Shown: in pieces, positions 38,598 through 46,585 of the stretch
Numbering within the stretch: position 1 is the first letter of the stretch
How the letters are laid out: every line of letters starts with the position of its first letter
Assembly (NCBI GenBank): GCA_009693235.1
Contig: SHXR01000029.1
Location: 1-51,944 of the forward strand
Length of the DNA stretch: 51,944 bases
Source: Betaproteobacteria bacterium
Lineage (GTDB): Bacteria > Pseudomonadota > Gammaproteobacteria > Burkholderiales > SG8-39
Reading direction: 5' to 3'
Made by a program: the position numbers and the translations under genes
Notes under the pieces: generated by a model
The model's database searches: none
What the model saw: only the letters and a program-made list of their open reading frames with translations
What the model was told of the DNA's origin: nothing

Positions 38598-39879
38598 TCA
38601 CAAGCGCCAAACCGAATAACCGTGAGCGGCGAGCGCCGATGCGTCCGCGCGGGCCTTGACGTCAGCGAAGACTCCCCCCCGAGGTGAGTTTGCCGCCGAT
38701 CGTCCCCAGTGCAAATGAATTGAACTGGTCATGCGCGACCGCTGCCACCATTGCGTGCGCAGCGGGCAGCTCATCCCAGCGCTTCAACGTGACGCCGTAC
38801 TCATGCGCTGCTTCGGCGGCTATCGCCAGCGGGTCGTGCACATGAACGATCGCACCATAGGACTCCAATTCGCGCATGACGTCGATGACACGCGAATTAC
38901 GAATGTCCGGACAGTTTTCCTTGAACGTGAGCCCAAGGACGATGACATCGGAGCCCCGCACCGGAAAGCCCGCTTTGATCATGAGCTTTACGGTTTCATC
39001 CGCGACATACTTCCCCATTCCGTCATTGATCCTTCGGCCGGCCAAGATCACTTGCGGGTGATACCCAAGCATATCGGCCTTGTGCGTCAAGTAATACGGA
39101 TCAACACCAATGCAATGCCCACCGACCAATCCAGGTCGAAACGGTAGAAAATTCCACTTGGTGTCGGGCGCCTTGAGTACCTCGAGCGTGTCGATGCCCA
39201 GGCGATGGAAAATTAACGCCAGTTCATTCATCAGCGCGATATTCAGGTCGCGCTGCGTGTTCTCGATGACTTTGGCCGCCTCGGCAACTTGAATGCTCGA
39301 TGCACGGTACACGCCTGCAGTGATGATGCTTTCGTAGATTTCTGCAACACGGTCGAGGGTGGCCGGCGAATCGCCCGAAACAACTTTGACGATCCGCGTC
39401 AGGGTGTGTTCCTTATCGCCGGGATTGATGCGTTCCGGGGAGTAGCCGACAAAGAAATCAGTCTTCCACGTGAGATTGGAATGTTTCTCGATGACCGGAA
39501 TGCAGACCTCTTCGGTGGCGCCTGGGTACACGGTCGATTCGAAGACGACGATCGCGCCTTTCTTGAGGTTCTTGCCAACCGCCGTACTTGCGCTAATCAG
39601 TGGTCGAAAATCCGGTTGATGCGCTTCGTCCACCGGTGTTGGAACCGACACCACGATGAAATCCGCCTCGCGCAAGCTGCTTGTGTCGTTGGTTACTTCA
39701 AGGAGCTTGGCCGCACGCAGCGCTTCACTCGAAACTTCTCCGGTCGGATCGCGGTGGTTACGGTACGCGGCAATTTTATCGACCGAAAGATCGTAGCCGA
39801 TCGTCCGATATTTCTTGCCGAATTCGACCGCCAACGGCAAACCGACGTAGCCAAGTCCGATGACAGCGAGGGTGGTCAT
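38598..39879 (-). pseudogene. Nucleotide-sugar dehydrogenase (UDP-GlcNAc/UDP-Glc type), frameshifted at the C-terminus
   Basis: This NAD-dependent enzyme oxidises C6 of a UDP-sugar to a uronate for capsule or O-antigen. It has the N-terminal GLGYVGLPLAVEFGKKY, then VESTVYPGATEEVCIP and FFVGYSPERINPGDKEH, the catalytic VGGHCIGVDPYYL and VLGLTFKENCPDIRNSR. The family C-terminus FADVKARADASAL, ending VWRL, is in another frame: a G7 run (C7 at 38674-38680) has one base too many. With six, the stop is at 38598. The unshifted frame stops at 38662 after GGSLR. The catalytic core is intact, so only the last roughly 26 residues are affected. TviB/WbpA-like proteins are the closest by eye. Confidence 0.85.
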
Positions 39880-39966
39880 TTCGAACGCTCCTGAAAGAAT
39901 TGTCTAGGTCGAGGTATTTCCGCAAGCGACGGATTGACCCGGTCACCGTGTATGGGGCGCAAGCAT

Positions 39967-40986
39967 TTACGACGCGATTGGCTCGCTAATGGCAATGGCT
40001 TGATTGATGGGACCAAAAGCAGACTGTCCGGTCGCGTCTGTCACCTCAAGCCGGATGCGATCGCCTGCCCGCAGGTAGGGCATTTCAGGTTGCCCCCTTT
40101 TGTCCGTTTCAATTGCACGCTGTTCTGCGATGCAGGCAACACCGGCGGATGGATCTTTGTTTGAAATGGGCCCTGAGCCGATGATCGTGCCCGCGCCGAG
40201 CGGGTGTGTGCGTGCCGCCTGTGCAATGAGGCGCGGAAAATTGATCGCCATGTCGGTTCCGCAATTGAGCCTGCCTAACCGGCTCTCATTGACGTGGACC
40301 ATGAGCGGCAGCTTGAGTTTTCGAGTATCCCAATCATCGCCAAATTCGTCTGGCGTAACAGCCACCGGCGCAAACGATGTCCACACCGATTGAGGTGGGG
40401 ACCAAAGGGCGCCATCCTCCTCGGCCGAGACGACATTGCACAGACGAAAATCGCTAACGAGGGTGAGTAATCGAATGGTGCTACTTGCCTTGTCGTATTT
40501 CACGCCCATCGGTACATCACCGGTGATCGCTCCGATCTTACCCTCGAGATCGATACCCCATTCCTCCGCAGCGACCAGTACTGGAGCGCAGGCGCTAATA
40601 AACGCGGTGGACCCGCAATGAAACGCGGTGGACCCGCAATGGGCAATGGGTAATCCACGCAGGGAACCCTTGGTGGCATCAGCCCCGCGCGGTTTTCGCA
40701 AGCGTTCCAGATGGCTTGGATAGCCAAACCCATCCAGCCATCCAAAGGCGCGCGGTAGCGGTGCAAGAAACTGCGTGAAATCGACCTCAAACTGCCGCGA
40801 AGTCAGCGTGTTTCGATTCAACGCCGTGTAAATCTCAGCCAGGCGGGGTGCTGCGAATTCCCAATCATCGAGGGCCGCCTGCAAAGTTGGGGCGACGTTG
40901 TAGGCAATAAGTCCGCGTTTTAGATCCCTCGATACCACACATAACGTGCCGTCCCGGGTGTCGTTCTTAAGGGTACCGAGTTTCAT
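39967..40986 (-). CDS. Fumarylacetoacetate hydrolase family protein
   Basis: A 339-residue FAH-family protein. It has MKLGTLKNDTRDGTLCVVSRDL at the start, LEGKIGAITGDVPMGV in the metal-site region, and a C-terminal GTIIGSGPISNKDPSAGVACIAEQR. This is the bacterial FAA hydrolase group that opens or decarboxylates ring-cleavage products; the substrate is unclear. A 21-bp tandem duplication at 40600-40641 repeats HCGSTAF in frame just before SACAPVLVAAEEWG, near the predicted active site, so function may be altered. Confidence 0.82.
   Translation of the reverse strand: MKLGTLKNDTRDGTLCVVSRDLKRGLIAYNVAPTLQAALDDWEFAAPRLAEIYTALNRNTLTSRQFEVDFTQFLAPLPRAFGWLDGFGYPSHLERLRKPRGADATKGSLRGLPIAHCGSTAFHCGSTAFISACAPVLVAAEEWGIDLEGKIGAITGDVPMGVKYDKASSTIRLLTLVSDFRLCNVVSAEEDGALWSPPQSVWTSFAPVAVTPDEFGDDWDTRKLKLPLMVHVNESRLGRLNCGTDMAINFPRLIAQAARTHPLGAGTIIGSGPISNKDPSAGVACIAEQRAIETDKRGQPEMPYLRAGDRIRLEVTDATGQSAFGPINQAIAISEPIAS
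40600..40641. repeat. Two perfect 21-bp tandem units inside the FAH-family gene
   Basis: Bases 40600-40620 and 40621-40641 are identical. They encode HCGSTAF twice in frame in the minus-strand gene. This looks like a recent replication slippage or an assembly duplication. Confidence 0.92.
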
Positions 40987-41344
40987 TCGCTGATTGGCTT
41001 CGCAGTGAGCGGGGTCGTTGCCGGCACGATGGAAGACGATCGCGCTGGTGCGGCTTTTGACGGTGCGGATGTTAGCAGGTGTCGATTCGCATCAATGCTT
41101 TGCTTTGGCCGCCTGCGGCAAGGTCGAATCGTGCAATCTTGTTTCGAACATCGCCGGAGTGCGCGCCAGGGCGCCGGGCGGCCTCAATGGCTCCGGGATC
41201 CGGTCGATTCACATACTGTCTGCAGCGTGTAATCCGAAGTTGTGTGTCACGCGTAAATGGAGGTACTGGCTAAGCGTCGTATTCGAGTATTGGCAGCATG
41301 ATGCATCAGATGAATCGGCTTTGATTTAATGAATGCGGGAAACC
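40987..41344. other. Intergenic region without a recognisable gene
   Basis: About 360 bp lie upstream of the FAH-family gene and before MITE copy 6. Short open frames exist on the plus strand (to 41232 and 41329) but show no familiar motif. The FAH promoter should be here. No riboswitch or tRNA is visible. Confidence 0.5.
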
Positions 41345-41440
41345 TAAGGAAACGCTGATTAAGCTATCTCGCGCAATCAGCGTAACCAAAGTTTTCTGGG
41401 AATTACAAGGGGGCGAGCCCCCTTGTTCAATTAATCCCTA
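41345..41440 (+). mobile_element. MITE-like repeat, copy 6
   Basis: This 96-bp copy is the best preserved. It starts TAAGGAAACGCTGATTAAGC and ends TTAATCCCTA. It has a perfect CGCTGATT/AATCAGCG hairpin with a 14-base loop, then CTGGGAATTACAAGGGGG and the perfect stem AACAAGGGGG/CCCCCTTGTT. TA is at both ends. A short reading frame begins 13 bp beyond it. Confidence 0.9.
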
Positions 41441-41453
41441 AGGAAATGGGGCG

Positions 41454-41651
41454 ATGATGATAGAAGGCTCGAACAATCAAGCGCTGGGAAAATTTCTCCG
41501 TGGTGAAAAGCTTGCCACCAGCGAGGAGGCGTCAGAAATCGAGCGCGTCGTTCGCCTGATATCACTCGAAGTGTCGACCGTCGGTGAAGGTGGCCCCGAT
41601 CGGACGCGTCGCGGCATCTGGCCTTGGCGCCGTGCGCATGCGACAAACTAG
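41454..41651 (+). CDS. Hypothetical 65-residue protein
   Basis: A small reading frame starting MMIEGSNNQALGKFLRGEKL, acidic in the middle (EEASEIERVV) and basic at the end (RRGIWPWRRAHATN). AAGGA at the junction with MITE copy 6 lies about 9 bp before the ATG. No family is recognised. It precedes the arginase-aminotransferase gene by 184 bp on the same strand. It may be real or a chance frame. Confidence 0.4.
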   Translation: MMIEGSNNQALGKFLRGEKLATSEEASEIERVVRLISLEVSTVGEGGPDRTRRGIWPWRRAHATN

Positions 41652-41835
41652 ATCGTTACTACGCTGCTGATTGGATTGCCCCGTTCGAGAGCAACTCCCC
41701 AATCCCTCGCGTGACATTCGGCACGAGGTCTCCGGGCATGCGCTTGTCGATCTGAACTATGGCCGAACGCGTCGCACGATTGAAGGTCTAAAGTTGTTGC
41801 CCGCGCAGGACGCAGTCTTTCAAGGAATCATCCTC

Positions 41836-43977
41836 ATGAGGGAATTCTCCGTCATCGATTCAGATCGCCCGCTCCGAATTGCCCTGATTGGTGCGGCAAG
41901 CGGGCTTGGTGCGAAGGACCACGGTTGTGCCGATGGACCGCGGGTACTTGCCGAGTCCAATCTTACGGAACGACTGCGCGCATCCGGTGTCAGCGTCGAA
42001 TGGGCAACAACGATTGCGCCACAAACGATGCCGCGGCGTGATGCCCTGGCAACCATCGGCGATTTCAATTCCCATTTGGCTAGTCAAGTCTACAAACATG
42101 CCAAGGCCGGCGATTTTCCGGTGGTGCTCGGTCGTGACCATTTGTGCGCAATCGGGACGTGGAGTGGGATCGCCCTAGCCCATGCAAGCCGGGGGCCGAT
42201 CGGCCTCATCTGGATCGACGCACACATGGATAGTCATACCCCAGCCGATTCCGAAAGCGGCGCGGTGCACGGCATGCCGCTTGCGTGCCTGTTAGGAGAC
42301 GGCCCGCGCGAACTGGCGCCGATGCAGGATTCACGCGGCCGCCTGCTGCCGGAGAATGTTTGTCTCATTGGTGCTCGCAGTTTTGAACCCGCGGAGCAGT
42401 GGCGCCTGGCGCGGCTCGGCGTTCGCGTCTACACCATGGCAGACGTCGAGAAGCGCGGGCTCGTTGCCATTCTTGAAGAAGCGCACGCGATTGTGACGCG
42501 CACGACTGCAGGGTATGGGATCACCCTCGATGTCGATGTGATCGATCCTACGGATGCACCTGGAACCGGCTCGCCCGAGCCGGGCGGCATCGCCGCCGAC
42601 GAATTGATCGACGGCATTCGCGCACTGACGACGCGGTCTCAACCCCTCGCACTGGAAATCGCAGAGTTCAACCCGCACCGTGACGAGCATGGTCGAACGG
42701 CGGCACTGATCACCGACATTGTCGAGTGCGCGCTCGGCGTTCGATCCCGATTCTCTGAACCCTCTGCTCTGGAAGTTGAGGACACCTATGCAGCGCCCAT
42801 CTATGCGCCATTTCCAATGGTTTTGGTCCGCGGTGCAGGCGTTTATCTTTGGGACGAAAACCATACGCGCTATCTCGATATGCTGGGTGGGTACTCTGCC
42901 GTGTCGCTTGGTCACTCCAACCCCGAAGTAGTGTTTGCCCTTGTTGCGCAAGCTAAGACGCTTGCATTGACCTCGCGCGTTTATCGCAATGACAAGCTGC
43001 CACAGCTCCTTAAGCGGCTTGCGACGCTCGCCGGCCTCGATCAAGTTATTCCGACCAACACTGGACTAGAAGCCGTTGAAGCAGGCCTCAAAGCGGCGCG
43101 AAAATGGGGATATCAGGTTAAGAAAATTCCGGCCGAGCAGGCGGAAATCATCGCTTGCGAAGGCAACTTTCATGGCCGTTCGATTGCGATTGTTGCGATG
43201 TCCTCAGAGCAACAGTATCGGTCCGAATTTGGCCCGTTCCCGAATGGATTCAAGCAAATCCCGTTTGGGAGCGCCGAAGCGCTCGAACGGGCAATCACGC
43301 CTCGCACCGCGGCCTTCCTGGTCGAGCCGATTCAAGGCGAGGGCGGCATCTGCGTTCCGCCCGCTGGGTACCTCGCACGTTGCGCTGAAATTTGCCGACG
43401 CCACAACGTACTGCTAATTTGCGATGAAGTCCAAACAGGGCTCGGTCGCACCGGTGCAATGTTCGCGGTCGACCACGAATTCGTCAAACCGGATGGACTC
43501 ATTCTTGGGAAGGCGCTCGGCGGTGGGCTGCTGCCGGTCTCGGCGTTTATCGCGTCTCGTGCTGTGATGTCGGTATTCCGCCCGGGTGATCATGGCAGCA
43601 CGTTTGGGGGCAACCCACTCGCTGCGGCCGTTGCACTCGCGACCCTTGATATTCTCGAACGGGACGACATACCGAACAAAGCCAAGGCTGACGGCGAGTA
43701 TTTCCGCACCCGATTGCGAGAAATTCGTAGTCCTCTGATCGTGGATATACGAGGGCAGGGGTTGCTCATTGGCGTAGAGATCAACCCAAAATTCACCACT
43801 GCCCGGGTGGTTTGCGAAGCGTTGCAGTGCTATGGCATCTTGAGCAAAGACACCCACGGAACAGTCATTCGTTTCGCGCCGCCTTTGATCATTTCCCGCG
43901 CTGAAATAGATTGGGCAGTTGATCGAATCGCGCGCGCCTTGACCGATCTTGAACGAAGCAATAAGCGCGCGGCGTGA
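41836..43977 (+). CDS. Arginase-ornithine aminotransferase fusion protein
   Basis: One continuous 713-residue frame joins two enzymes. Residues about 12-300 are an arginase: GRDH (His102), DAHMD (Asp128, His130, Asp132), SGAVHGMP, DVD (Asp232, Asp234) and Glu277 in EIAEFNP match the manganese and substrate ligands. Residues about 318-710 are an ornithine aminotransferase: YLDMLGGYSAVSLGH, NTGLEAVEAGLKAARKWGY, GNFHGRS, ICDEVQTGLGRTG (Asp530) and LILGKALGGG (Lys559, pyridoxal phosphate). Together they would convert arginine to urea and ornithine, then to glutamate-5-semialdehyde. The ATG at 41836 is chosen for AAGGA at 41822-41826 and homology starting there. No gap or frame change lies at the junction. 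The GGDHS-type block reads GRDHL, a divergent form. Confidence 0.9.
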   Translation: MREFSVIDSDRPLRIALIGAASGLGAKDHGCADGPRVLAESNLTERLRASGVSVEWATTIAPQTMPRRDALATIGDFNSHLASQVYKHAKAGDFPVVLGRDHLCAIGTWSGIALAHASRGPIGLIWIDAHMDSHTPADSESGAVHGMPLACLLGDGPRELAPMQDSRGRLLPENVCLIGARSFEPAEQWRLARLGVRVYTMADVEKRGLVAILEEAHAIVTRTTAGYGITLDVDVIDPTDAPGTGSPEPGGIAADELIDGIRALTTRSQPLALEIAEFNPHRDEHGRTAALITDIVECALGVRSRFSEPSALEVEDTYAAPIYAPFPMVLVRGAGVYLWDENHTRYLDMLGGYSAVSLGHSNPEVVFALVAQAKTLALTSRVYRNDKLPQLLKRLATLAGLDQVIPTNTGLEAVEAGLKAARKWGYQVKKIPAEQAEIIACEGNFHGRSIAIVAMSSEQQYRSEFGPFPNGFKQIPFGSAEALERAITPRTAAFLVEPIQGEGGICVPPAGYLARCAEICRRHNVLLICDEVQTGLGRTGAMFAVDHEFVKPDGLILGKALGGGLLPVSAFIASRAVMSVFRPGDHGSTFGGNPLAAAVALATLDILERDDIPNKAKADGEYFRTRLREIRSPLIVDIRGQGLLIGVEINPKFTTARVVCEALQCYGILSKDTHGTVIRFAPPLIISRAEIDWAVDRIARALTDLERSNKRAA

Positions 43978-44004
43978 TGACCGATGGCTGACTAGCCCGG
44001 CGCG

Positions 44005-45009
44005 TCAGATCTTCAGGAGGCGTCGCGCGTTCCCTTCGAGAATCATGCTTTTCTGCGCGGCCGCCCAGGTGGGGTGATCGGTGACGATTTCGACCGGCCG
44101 CTCATAGGCGATTGGAAAGCAAAAATCGCTGCCCATCATCACGCGATCGGCCCCAACTAGATTGACCAGGTACTCGTGTGATTCCTGCGCGTAGCCCACG
44201 GTGTCGTAATAGAAGCGGCGCAGATAATCTTTCGGGCCATGCTTGGCAGTCTTCAAATCACCTCTCACGTCATAACCCCGCTGTAAGCGCCATACCAAGT
44301 ACGGGAATGCGCCGCCCGCATGCGGCAAGCAAACGGTGAGCTTCGGAAAACGATCGAGAACGCCACCAAAAATAAAATGGGCCGCGGCGATGGCGGTCTC
44401 GAACGGATTGCCAAGAAGGTTGTGCAGATAGAATTTATCCAACCGCGCATGCCCAATCACCCCAACCGGATGCAAGAAGAGCGGCAGGCCAAGCGCTTCG
44501 ATCCGCTCGAATATCGGCGTGAGCGAGGCGTCAGACAACTCAAGGTCGCGCACCTTCGTCGCGCAGTACACGCCCCGAATGCCCCGTAGCTGTACCGCGC
44601 GATCGAGCTCTTTCACAGCGAGATCAGGCGCATGCCAGGGGAGGGTGCACAAACCAAAGAGCCGATCGGGCTGCCGGCTGTTGGCATCGGCAAGGGCGTC
44701 GTTGACGGTTGCGGAGAGCTTATGCCCAAGTGCACGATCGGCCCATTCGACCATCGGCAGCGATAGTGACAGGACATGTACTTTGACGCCCTGACGGTCC
44801 ATTGCCTCGATACGCGCATCGAGGTCGGTAAAGCGGCGCTCCAATGGCTGGGTAACGATGTCCCCAATCTTCAACATCAGACCTTTGCCATCCACCATTT
44901 TGGTTTCCGCACCGAGTGGCCCGCCTTCGTCGCGAATGATTCGCAGGTAAGACTCAGGATAGAAATGCGCGTGAATATCGATCGGGCTTGCAGCGTGGTC
45001 ATGCGTCAT
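44005..45009 (-). CDS. Amidohydrolase family protein (ACMSD-like)
   Basis: A 334-residue metal-dependent barrel of the amidohydrolase_2 family. It has IDIHAHFYPESYLR at the start (HxH), FLHPVGVIGHARLDKFYLHN, LPHAGGAFPYLVWRLQRGYD and the C-terminal VMMGSDFCFPIAYERPV with the catalytic aspartate. The pattern resembles aminocarboxymuconate-semialdehyde decarboxylase and gamma-resorcylate/uracil-5-carboxylate decarboxylase relatives. The substrate is not determined. I use the ATG at 45009 (MTHDHAASPIDIHAH). It converges on the fusion gene. Confidence 0.82.
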   Translation of the reverse strand: MTHDHAASPIDIHAHFYPESYLRIIRDEGGPLGAETKMVDGKGLMLKIGDIVTQPLERRFTDLDARIEAMDRQGVKVHVLSLSLPMVEWADRALGHKLSATVNDALADANSRQPDRLFGLCTLPWHAPDLAVKELDRAVQLRGIRGVYCATKVRDLELSDASLTPIFERIEALGLPLFLHPVGVIGHARLDKFYLHNLLGNPFETAIAAAHFIFGGVLDRFPKLTVCLPHAGGAFPYLVWRLQRGYDVRGDLKTAKHGPKDYLRRFYYDTVGYAQESHEYLVNLVGADRVMMGSDFCFPIAYERPVEIVTDHPTWAAAQKSMILEGNARRLLKI

Positions 45010-45148
45010 GGGGCACTCTGCGGTCGTCGGGGAGGGGTGCACGCAAGGCGCGCACGCAAAGAATAGCATCTCAAGTACATCGGATGCCGCTCATTCCAGC
45101 TACGACCGAAAGAACCGTCTTACCGTCGGGACGGCGGGATCTGGCCCG

Positions 45149-45838
45149 TTACAAGCATTGATCCGCAGGGTCTGATTGCGGGGCGACCTCATGCCCGAGA
45201 ACGCGTTCGCGAAGATGGATCAGATGGGGGTCATCCACACCGTGCTGACGTAGCCCATCGATGGTGTGAAGAAAATACTCGCGTGACGAGCCCAGGCTGC
45301 CAATACCTGTAGCAAGCGCTTGCACGGTCTGATCGATCGTCAAGCGCCCCGCGTAGTTCGAATGTTTGCGATTGATGATGAATGCGACGGCCTTGACGTC
45401 TTCCCCGCCTACGCGGACCGTTATCCATCGTGGCGTGTAGGCGGCAGCAAGCATTTCGCGACGCCACAACAGACGCAGCTCTTCACGGACGACCGACCGC
45501 TCAATGCGAAACCCAACACCACGGCAGCAACCACCGCGATCCAAACCGAGCACAAGACCAGGGCGCTCCGGTAAACCGCGGCCGGTACGCGACCAGAGGC
45601 AAAAGCGCCGATGGTAGCCGTGTAGCGTCGCAGCTTCCCGATCGATGAAATGAAGGAGTGGGTTCCAGATCAGCGAACCGTATCCAAATACCCACGGATC
45701 GCCGGGACCAAAGGTGGCAAGCATTGCGTCGACCGACGCATCGAGCTCAGCGTCCGTGAGTACCCGATGGTTTTGGCCTGATGAGTGCCAGAGGTCTCGC
45801 ATCAGGCCGTTCTGCAAAGATTCGCGGGTAAGGACCAT
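45149..45838 (-). CDS. ChaC-like gamma-glutamylcyclotransferase
   Basis: A 229-residue protein of the ChaC group, which degrades glutathione to 5-oxoproline and Cys-Gly. It has the hallmark WVFGYGSLIWNP, then YHRRFCLWSRTGRG, RGVGFRIERS and a C-terminal SSREYFLHTIDGLRQHGVDDPHL. The length is normal for bacterial ChaC. It follows the amidohydrolase by about 140 bp in the same orientation, with no obvious functional link. Confidence 0.88.
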   Translation of the reverse strand: MVLTRESLQNGLMRDLWHSSGQNHRVLTDAELDASVDAMLATFGPGDPWVFGYGSLIWNPLLHFIDREAATLHGYHRRFCLWSRTGRGLPERPGLVLGLDRGGCCRGVGFRIERSVVREELRLLWRREMLAAAYTPRWITVRVGGEDVKAVAFIINRKHSNYAGRLTIDQTVQALATGIGSLGSSREYFLHTIDGLRQHGVDDPHLIHLRERVLGHEVAPQSDPADQCL

Positions 45839-46055
45839 TGTCGATCTGCGATGGAATGCCCATGTTATCGGCCGTGTCTGACCTTCTCAACAGTCTCTCC
45901 GACGGGTGGATTCGCGAAATGGTTGACATTTGTTGGCGACGCATGCGGAAATCCAGCGTGGCCTCCCAAAATTGTCGCCGAACGACGCGTAGCCAGTGAG
46001 ACGATTCTTCAGGAATGCAGCGACAGGGCGTGCCCAAGCGATCGGTCGAACCATC

Positions 46056-46456
46056 ATGCCTTTGCGCGTCGCGCTCGCGTTCCTCCTTGTTGCCGGACAG
46101 GCATGCGGTCAGACGCAAGCCCTTGATGAGCAGGAGGAGCGATGGATTATTGAGGCGGCGTCCGATTTCAATCGTCTGCTGCCGCGGCAGGTCGATGCAG
46201 AGACGCGTCTTGATGCCATTACCGCCGGGCCGGGGCGACGCTTGAACTATCAATTCACGCTGCTGGATCAAACCCGATCAGGCATTGATATCGAGTCGTT
46301 CAATGCGGGCATTCAACCGCTGCTGCGTGATTCCATCTGCCGCGACGACGGTTCGCGGCAGCTGCTCAATGACAGCGTGACGCTCTCGTACGACTACCGG
46401 GGAGCGACGGCAAATTCGTCTCGATGATCGAGTTTCTCCCGCAGGCCTGTCGTTAA
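46056..46456 (+). pseudogene. Exported hypothetical protein, frameshifted at the C-terminus
   Basis: A signal peptide (MPLRVALAFLLVAGQACG) leads a small domain with LDEQEERWIIEAASDFNRLL and a conserved-looking end. After SYDYRG the frame is lost; the next frame gives SDGKFVSMIEFLPQACR with stop TAA at 46454-46456. One G missing from the run at 46399-46402 would explain it. Uncorrected, it ends ATANSSR at 46427. I do not recognise the family, though its size and cysteine near the end recall small periplasmic proteins. The corrected stop lies exactly at the left edge of MITE copy 7. Confidence 0.6.
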
Positions 46457-46580
46457 GGAATCACCGAACAAGGGGGTTCGTTGGGGATGAAGAGGCCCCA
46501 ACCCCTCCATTGCCCCCTCGTAACTCCCTGAATATTTGAGCACGCTGATGACGCGGAATAGCTTAATCAGCGTTTCCCTA
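46454..46580 (-). mobile_element. MITE-like repeat, copy 7 (long form)
   Basis: Reverse orientation, 127 bp. It begins TAAGGAATCACCGAACAAGG and ends CAGCGTTTCCCTA, with TA at both boundaries. The G-rich arm is extended by about 30 bp compared with the other copies (GGGGATGAAGAGGCCCC inserted region), making a longer stem. It lies between the exported protein and indolepyruvate ferredoxin oxidoreductase, whose stop is 6 bp away. Confidence 0.88.
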
Positions 46581-46585
46581 ACGGA

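Noticed and set aside
41018..41329. A 103-codon plus-strand frame upstream of MITE copy 6
   Set aside because: No motif, no ribosome site, and a composition unlike its neighbours' proteins; more likely chance.
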